A DNA stretch of 64,000 bases, from NCBI GenBank assembly GCA_015680685.1, contig MNCI01022307.1:159090-223089 (forward strand), in the 5' to 3' direction. Both the position numbers and the translations under genes were made by a program. This DNA comes from Gnetum montanum (lineage: Eukaryota; Streptophyta; Gnetopsida; Gnetales; Gnetaceae). A model generated the notes under the pieces. That model did not search any database and was not told the origin of the DNA. It was given only the letters and a program-made list of their open reading frames with translations. Position 1 is the stretch's first letter. Every line of letters starts with the position of its first letter. Positions 59,111 through 64,000 of this stretch are shown here, piece by piece.

Positions 59111-60440
59111 GAAAGTTCACTATTTGATCTATTTCCTGACAAACTCCTCTTTGCCAAGGCTATAATTGAACAATTTCCCACTAAGCCTAAATGGTACAAT
59201 GGCATTCTTACCTATCTTCTCACTCAAGAAATGCCACAAGGGTTGGACCACCAAAAGAAACAACAATTTCTTCACTAGATAAAACAATTCATGGAGATGA
59301 AGGGATACCTCTACAAGGTGTGCACTAATGGCCTAGTTGGTTGCTGTGTCCCTAATGTTGATCAACTACACATTCTTTAGGACACTCATGAGGGTCCTTG
59401 TGGGGGCCACTATGCTAGGAGATGCATGGCCAACAATCTTCAGGGATGCTTAATAATTTGTCCACTCTTGTGAATGCTGCAAACAAGATGGTGGAATGAT
59501 TGCTCGAATGAAGGGACCTCAACAAATGGATCCAACCACTAGAACCCTTCAACATCTGGGACATTGATTTCATGGGTTCCATCACACCCATGTCAAATGG
59601 AAATGTGTACATCATAGTTGATGTTGATTATTGTATGAAATGGGTAGAAGCATCAGCCATCATCAATTGTACATCTTCTATTGTTGCTCGATTTGTACAA
59701 TAGAATGTTGTAAATAGGTTTGGTGTGCCATGTGCATTAATTTTTAACAATGAGACCCACTTTACAGGCACTACCTTTTAGAAGCTCATGCAATGCTTGG
59801 GGGTTGAACATAAACTAGCAACACCTTACCAGCCCCAAGCCAATGGTCAAGCTAAGGTTATAAAAAGGAAAATCATAAAGATCCTAACAAGAACTATTAG
59901 CAAATATAAAAGAGACTGGAGCATAAAACTCAACAATGTCCTTTGGGCCTACCACTCAACATGGAAACTTCCTATAGGCTATTCTCCCAAGAGCTGGTGT
60001 ACTAAAAATTACCAACACTTCCTATTCAATCCAAGCTCCACACACTTTTAGCAGCATATGACCTTGACCTTAACTTAAGTCTAGCACAAAAAGAAATATT
60101 AATGAATCTCAACTTGCTAGACAAAAACTGATTGGTGGCCATGTCATCTAACGAGTTTCACTAGGCATTCAACAAAAAGCACCATGATCTTAGAATTAGG
60201 AAAGTCAAATTTCAACCAAGAGATAAGGTCCTCTACTAGAACCCCATACATGTACCTCAACGAACTAAGTTTTATATGTTGTAGGAAAGACCTTATATAT
60301 TTTATGAAACTTTTTCTTCTAGGGCCATGATGATCTACAAACTTGAGAGCTCGGACAAGAAGCAACTGGTCAACATACAACAAGTTAAATCTTTCCACAA
60401 GCCTAAGCAAGCTAGTGCAACAAACACCTCACTGAATGGA
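59111..60440 (+). pseudogene. Element A: integrase (catalytic residues lost)
   Basis: Zinc region 59290-59480 with DTHEGPCGGHYARR and ECCKQD. Core: IDFMGSITPMSNGN has the first Asp; the second site reads IFNNETHF (Asp to Asn) and the third NGQAKV (Glu to Lys). The C-terminal domain near 60260-60420 has the ETFSSRAMMIYKLE segment. Stops throughout. Confidence 0.8.
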
Positions 60441-61952
60441 CAACCACACTTAATCTTTTGAATCTCCTCCTTTCAACTTACTTATGGGAGAGATGGCCAT
60501 CTATGCTAATTATATAAGCAGCTCATTTTTTTGTCTTTTTGTTTTACACCTTGTTATTTCTACAACTTTTTGTTTTACACATTCTTTATCTTACAACTTT
60601 TTGTTTTTACATTATTAATTTTTCAAAATTTTTGTTTTACATCATTAGTATGTTTTATTTTTCTTAATTATTTTACAATTTCTTGTATATTTTTCTTTAT
60701 TTTAATGTTATTTTCTTATTATGTTTTAATAATAACATGCCTTATAGTCAACTAGGTACAATGTGGTTTGTTGGATGTGGGCATGTGTTATCCAGTTATT
60801 TAATTGTTGGTATCTAGTTCTAACTTTGAATTTTGTTACTGATAACCAAGACATGGTTTCTTTTTCATGAAATAGGCAATGAATCCATAACATCCGCCCA
60901 TCCACAAACTCTATGGTTTTCCTTGTTTTAGAAATGTGAGATCTTTTTTCATTAATAAAACTGTAAAAACCTTGTGGCTTTGCTAGTTTTTGGATTTGGA
61001 AAGGATTCAAAGGTTTGAACAAGGTGTGACTTCAAGGAGACTCAATACTCTTTGTCTTTCTGCTTACTTGGATGCATGTGTGTTTCATGGATTTCTTACC
61101 ATTCCATGTCAACCAATAACAGGAAGTTGAATAAGTCTTTGCATGGTATGGTTCCCATTAAAAAAAAGATGAGAATTCAAAGCATTAGTTATGGAACTAG
61201 AAAGACATGTTACCCATGTGTAAAGGTCGCCTCTAACTAAGGCCCTTTCTCACTTCCTACTTCTCTTTTCTTCTTCAATAAGGAACAATGGCTATTTTGT
61301 GGTAGCACTTTTGTGTCTCAAGGGGATGGACTAGTCTTAGAATGGTAATGCGAAGTCACTAAACATGGCTAGTTTTGGTTTGGACTAAGGATGGATGTTA
61401 TCATGTTATTTAACCACAAAATTCACAAAGGACTTCATGTGACCTTAATCAAGAACTCCATTCCACACACACACACACACACTCTCTCTCTCTCTCTCTT
61501 ATCCATCTATGCTTTCCATGCCTCACCTCACTACTAGTTTCATGTTCTTGTTTGATGTCTTGGTTTGATGTGTCAAAATTCTTAGGTAGTTTCTTCCAAG
61601 TTCTTGTACTTAGCTTCCTATAACCATTAATCATCCATGGGATCCATGGAGTCCTCGGTTTGAAGTTATGCAAGGGTAATAAAGGGCATGTGCTTGCTTT
61701 GGGGAGGACCCACTTGCATATCTTTTGGTTGGTTTAGTTAAGTTCTTTATCCTTAGACACTCTCACAATCAAATCCTTTTGTGTATCCCATCAATGACAT
61801 CCAACTTGTGTGCATCTTCACAATTGTTTTCAGTAAAATCCTCTTTTTATTGTTGTGAATTCTTAAATCCTCTTCAAGCATTTCATCATGTTAGACTTTT
61901 TAAAATTTAATAATGGATCACTTATCCATTTCACCCTATTTTTCAGTCTTCC
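60441..61952 (+). other. 3' untranslated region of A (truncated by E)
   Basis: Follows the atgggagagatggccatc tail. T-rich segment 60520-60720, family hairpin at 61137-61182, phrases shared with D and B. Interrupted at 61952 by element E; the remainder and the 3' LTR of A should lie right of the window. Confidence 0.75.
61464..61499 (+). repeat. (CA)n(CT)n microsatellite
   Basis: About nine CA units followed by about nine CT units in the 3' untranslated region of A. Confidence 0.95.
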
Positions 61953-62079
61953 TGAAACACCACAAATTTTCGAGCTTAGTACTTTTCCAACAAGAAGCAG
62001 GTCCCTAGGACCCACAGACGACCACAGCTATATCTAGTGTCACACATGGCAACTCCGGAAATCAAGATAATTTTCACCA

Positions 62080-62580
62080 AGTATGCAGTGTCAGCATATA
62101 CACCCAGCGTATACGCCCAAGTATGCAGTCTCAGCGTATACGCCCACCATATACACTCAAGTTCACATCCACAGCGTATACGCCCAGCGTATATGCCCGA
62201 CATTCACAGCGTATATGCCCAGCGTACACACCCAGCATACACACCCAGCGTACACGCCTCACATGTATGCCCAGCAGGTACAACAGATGTATATGCCCGG
62301 CATGAAATCTCCAAAGACAGCATGGAAACAGTACTGCAGAGCAGGATTTGGCATAAGGCAGCAACCACCAGCATACACGCCCGAGCGTATACGCCCAGCA
62401 ATCATCAACGTGTACGCCCCAATGTATACGCCCCAACATCATCAGCGTATACACCCAACGTATACGCTCAGCGTCCACAACATCTACGCCCAAGTTTGCA
62501 CACGCCCAGCACATCCAGCATATACGCCCAGTGTATACACCCAGAGTCTACGCTCGCTTCATACAGTGTATACGCCCAGC
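62080..62580 (+). repeat. GCGTATACGC palindrome array in E U3
   Basis: Roughly thirty irregular 12-20 bp units of the form cagcgtatacgccca. Four perfect decamers at 62107-62116, 62134-62143, 62174-62183 and 62385-62394, many one-base variants. Because the core is palindromic, several frames on both strands stay open with repeated YTPSVYA-like or AYTLGVY-like text; I regard these as artefacts. Confidence 0.85.
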
Positions 62581-62671
62581 AAATGTAACATATTGTACAC
62601 TTGTAAATTTTATGCTTTTTCACTCGGTCAACACGCCACGTGTCCCCCAACCCGAGTCTGATGTGAAAACC

Positions 62672-62680
62672 TATATAAAA
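62672..62680 (+). promoter_or_regulatory. TATA box of E LTR
   Basis: tatataaaa in acctatataaaagccc, about 90 bp after the palindrome array. Confidence 0.7.
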
Positions 62681-63273
62681 GCCCAACTTTTTCATGAGAT
62701 TCAGGGTCGATTGGCAAATTCCAGAGCAGACCAGAGAGCAGAGACGCTGAGAACCAGAGTAGAAAACCTTATACGCTGGACAACCCTGTACGCTAAGCAT
62801 ACAGCCTCTACGCTGTGCCTACAGTGCGAACCAGCCCATAGTCATCCCTACATCCACCGGGGCTTTTCGTCCGCCTTATGTCCTAGTCACAACTGCGTTA
62901 GACCGGTGCATTGTATTCTCATTCTGTAATGCCATTGTTACATTTTCTTCCCAAAATCTTTTATAGTTTGCATTAATTGTTGCATGTATTCTATTTTCTT
63001 TCATTTACGTCTACGCTCTGTTTACACCAGTTACGCTGTTTACGCTATATTTTACGCCTGTTACACCGTTTACGAATAACCCATCGTATTGCACTTCGGT
63101 GTATGTTCGGGAAAATCCTTATTTGATCTGCGTGCGGACCACCCAAGGTACTCTACCTTCATTCATTCCAGCTCGCCCTCAAGCGAAGGTAGGGTCGTCT
63201 ATGCGTGTCCGGTGATCTCACGGTGTCTATTTCCTTCCAGTCGGAGACCGACGATTTTGGACGGTACAGAAAT

Positions 63274-63290
63274 TGGCGCTAGAAGGAGGG
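63274..63290 (+). other. Primer-binding site of E (tRNA-Asn type)
   Basis: TGGCGCTAGAAGGAGGG is complementary to the 3' end of plant tRNA-Asn as I recall it (...CCTCCTTCTAGCGCCA). It starts five bases after the LTR. Confidence 0.75.
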
Positions 63291-64000
63291 CCTCTACCTA
63301 AAACCTTACTTACAAACTTCCCAGCGTTTACGTTGTTAAGTGTTTATGCTGTCGACCATACACCGATTCTTTCTGAAATCCTCCCAGCGTTTACGTTGTC
63401 CAACTTGAAACTCACTGCCTGCAAACTATCCAGCGTCTATGTTGTTCAGCGTCTATGTTGCTCCTGTTAACTTACCATTTGCAAGTCTCCCAGCATTTAT
63501 GTTGTTAACTCTACGCTACACGCTTTACGCTGTAAACATTGCCTACGCTGTACACAAGACTGCTAAAGTTTACGCTACACATTTTACGTCGTAGACGCTG
63601 CCGTCCATTTACGTTACGTTCTCTACGCCGTAGACCTTGTCTACGCTGAACACCGACTTTGTCCTTGCTGTTCTATTTACGCTGCACCCTTTACGCCGTA
63701 GATTTTTTCTACGTTGTCATCCATATACGCTACTCTGTACGCTGTAACCCTGCTTACGCTGCACACTGACGCTGTATACGCTGCTTAGCATATACGCTGT
63801 ACGACTTACGCCATAAACTTGTCTACGCTGACCCTATACGCTCCACATCTATACGCTGTATATGCTGTCGTTATACGCCGGTTGTTGAAGCGTATACGTT
63901 GTGCACTACCAACGTAGATTTACGCTACACTAAGCACACTGACTTCACACATTTACATCGTGTCGCATCCCCAACTTATCATCATGAACATCGCAAACAC
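63291..64000 (+). other. Leader of E with TACGCTGTA-like repeats
   Basis: From about 63320 the words tttacgctgtac, tacgctgtagac and tttacgttgt recur every 10-25 bases to about 63930. No ORF with a credible start is seen; gag would begin beyond the window. Confidence 0.65.

Larger units (their letters stand above)
61953..63268 (+). repeat. 5' LTR of E
   Basis: 1316 bp. U3 has the palindrome array 62080-62580, TATA box tatataaaa at 62672-62680, then R/U5 with acgctgtttacgc-like words. The end is set by the primer site five bases later. Confidence 0.75.
61953..64000 (+). mobile_element. Element E: 5' end of a large LTR retrotransposon with tRNA-Asn primer site
   Basis: LTR 61953-63268 (starts TGAAACACCAC, ends GGTACA), primer site and at least 0.7 kb of leader; gag and pol are beyond the window. 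The TGAAACACC start recalls the Tat element H, so a Tat-type element is likely but not proven. Its insertion point lies in the 3' untranslated region of A; cttcc (61948-61952) is the predicted target duplication. Confidence 0.75.

Noticed and set aside
62037-62661. Long overlapping open frames on both strands rich in Tyr, Pro and Ala (up to 192 codons)
   Set aside because: They arise from the palindromic GCGTATACGC array inside an LTR; frames on both strands repeat the same motif and none has other domain content.

Overview
This is plant nuclear DNA built almost entirely of LTR retrotransposons of the Ty3/gypsy superfamily; I found no ordinary host gene, rRNA or tRNA gene. Evidence: LTRs ending in TG...CA with TATA boxes, primer-binding sites complementary to plant tRNA-Asp or tRNA-Asn, gag-protease-RT-RNase H-integrase order, and 4-5 of 5 matching target duplications. 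The many old, decayed, nested copies suggest a large seed-plant genome (a gymnosperm would fit, but nothing here proves it). All coding regions carry stops and frameshifts, so I call them pseudogenes.

Layout. I name the elements A-H. The backbone is one plus-strand Athila-like element, A, of which only 12395-13038, 30277-30487 and 58549-61952 are visible. Into it have inserted: F (minus, 4383-12394, its 3' end itself interrupted by G, minus, 1-4382); H (plus, 13039-30271, a Tat/Ogre-type element); B (minus, 30488-58543); and E (plus, 61953 to the window end, with a tRNA-Asn primer site). Inside B lies C (plus, 32031-50584), and inside the gag of C lies D (plus, 33932-43801). A-B-C-D is therefore a four-level nest. 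Its target duplications are exact for the two inner events (ATGAT, CCATG) and 4 of 5 for the outer ones (H, B), as expected from age.

A, B, D, F and G are one Athila-like family: LTRs of about 0.8 kb (A's own LTRs lie outside the window), a tRNA-Asp primer site in each copy whose 5' end is visible (B, D, F, G), GATATC motif clusters seen clearly in the upstream part of the C, D and G LTRs, a gag with an Arg/Asp/Ser-rich segment, protease DSGS, RT FMDD, RNase H, integrase, and a long 3' untranslated region with a conserved hairpin. C shares the LTR ends, primer site, 3' terminus and gag but has no pol. In its place it has an LTR-like internal promoter and a second ORF with a PF20167-like domain followed by a long coiled coil.

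The most unusual system is in H. Its gag-protease exon appears separated from the RT exon by a 6.3-kb intron (16974-23252) of the kind known from Ogre elements. Inside that intron, on the opposite strand, is a decayed multi-exon gene: seven exons and six GT-AG introns whose phases all agree (17772-21418). H also carries the second, archaeal-type RNase H domain characteristic of the Tat lineage.

The LTR regulatory regions are rich in repeated palindromes: GATATC clusters in the Athila-like copies, about 100-bp hairpin units in H, and GCGTATACGC arrays in E. The 418-base N run at 51031-51448 lies where B should carry its 3' hairpin region.
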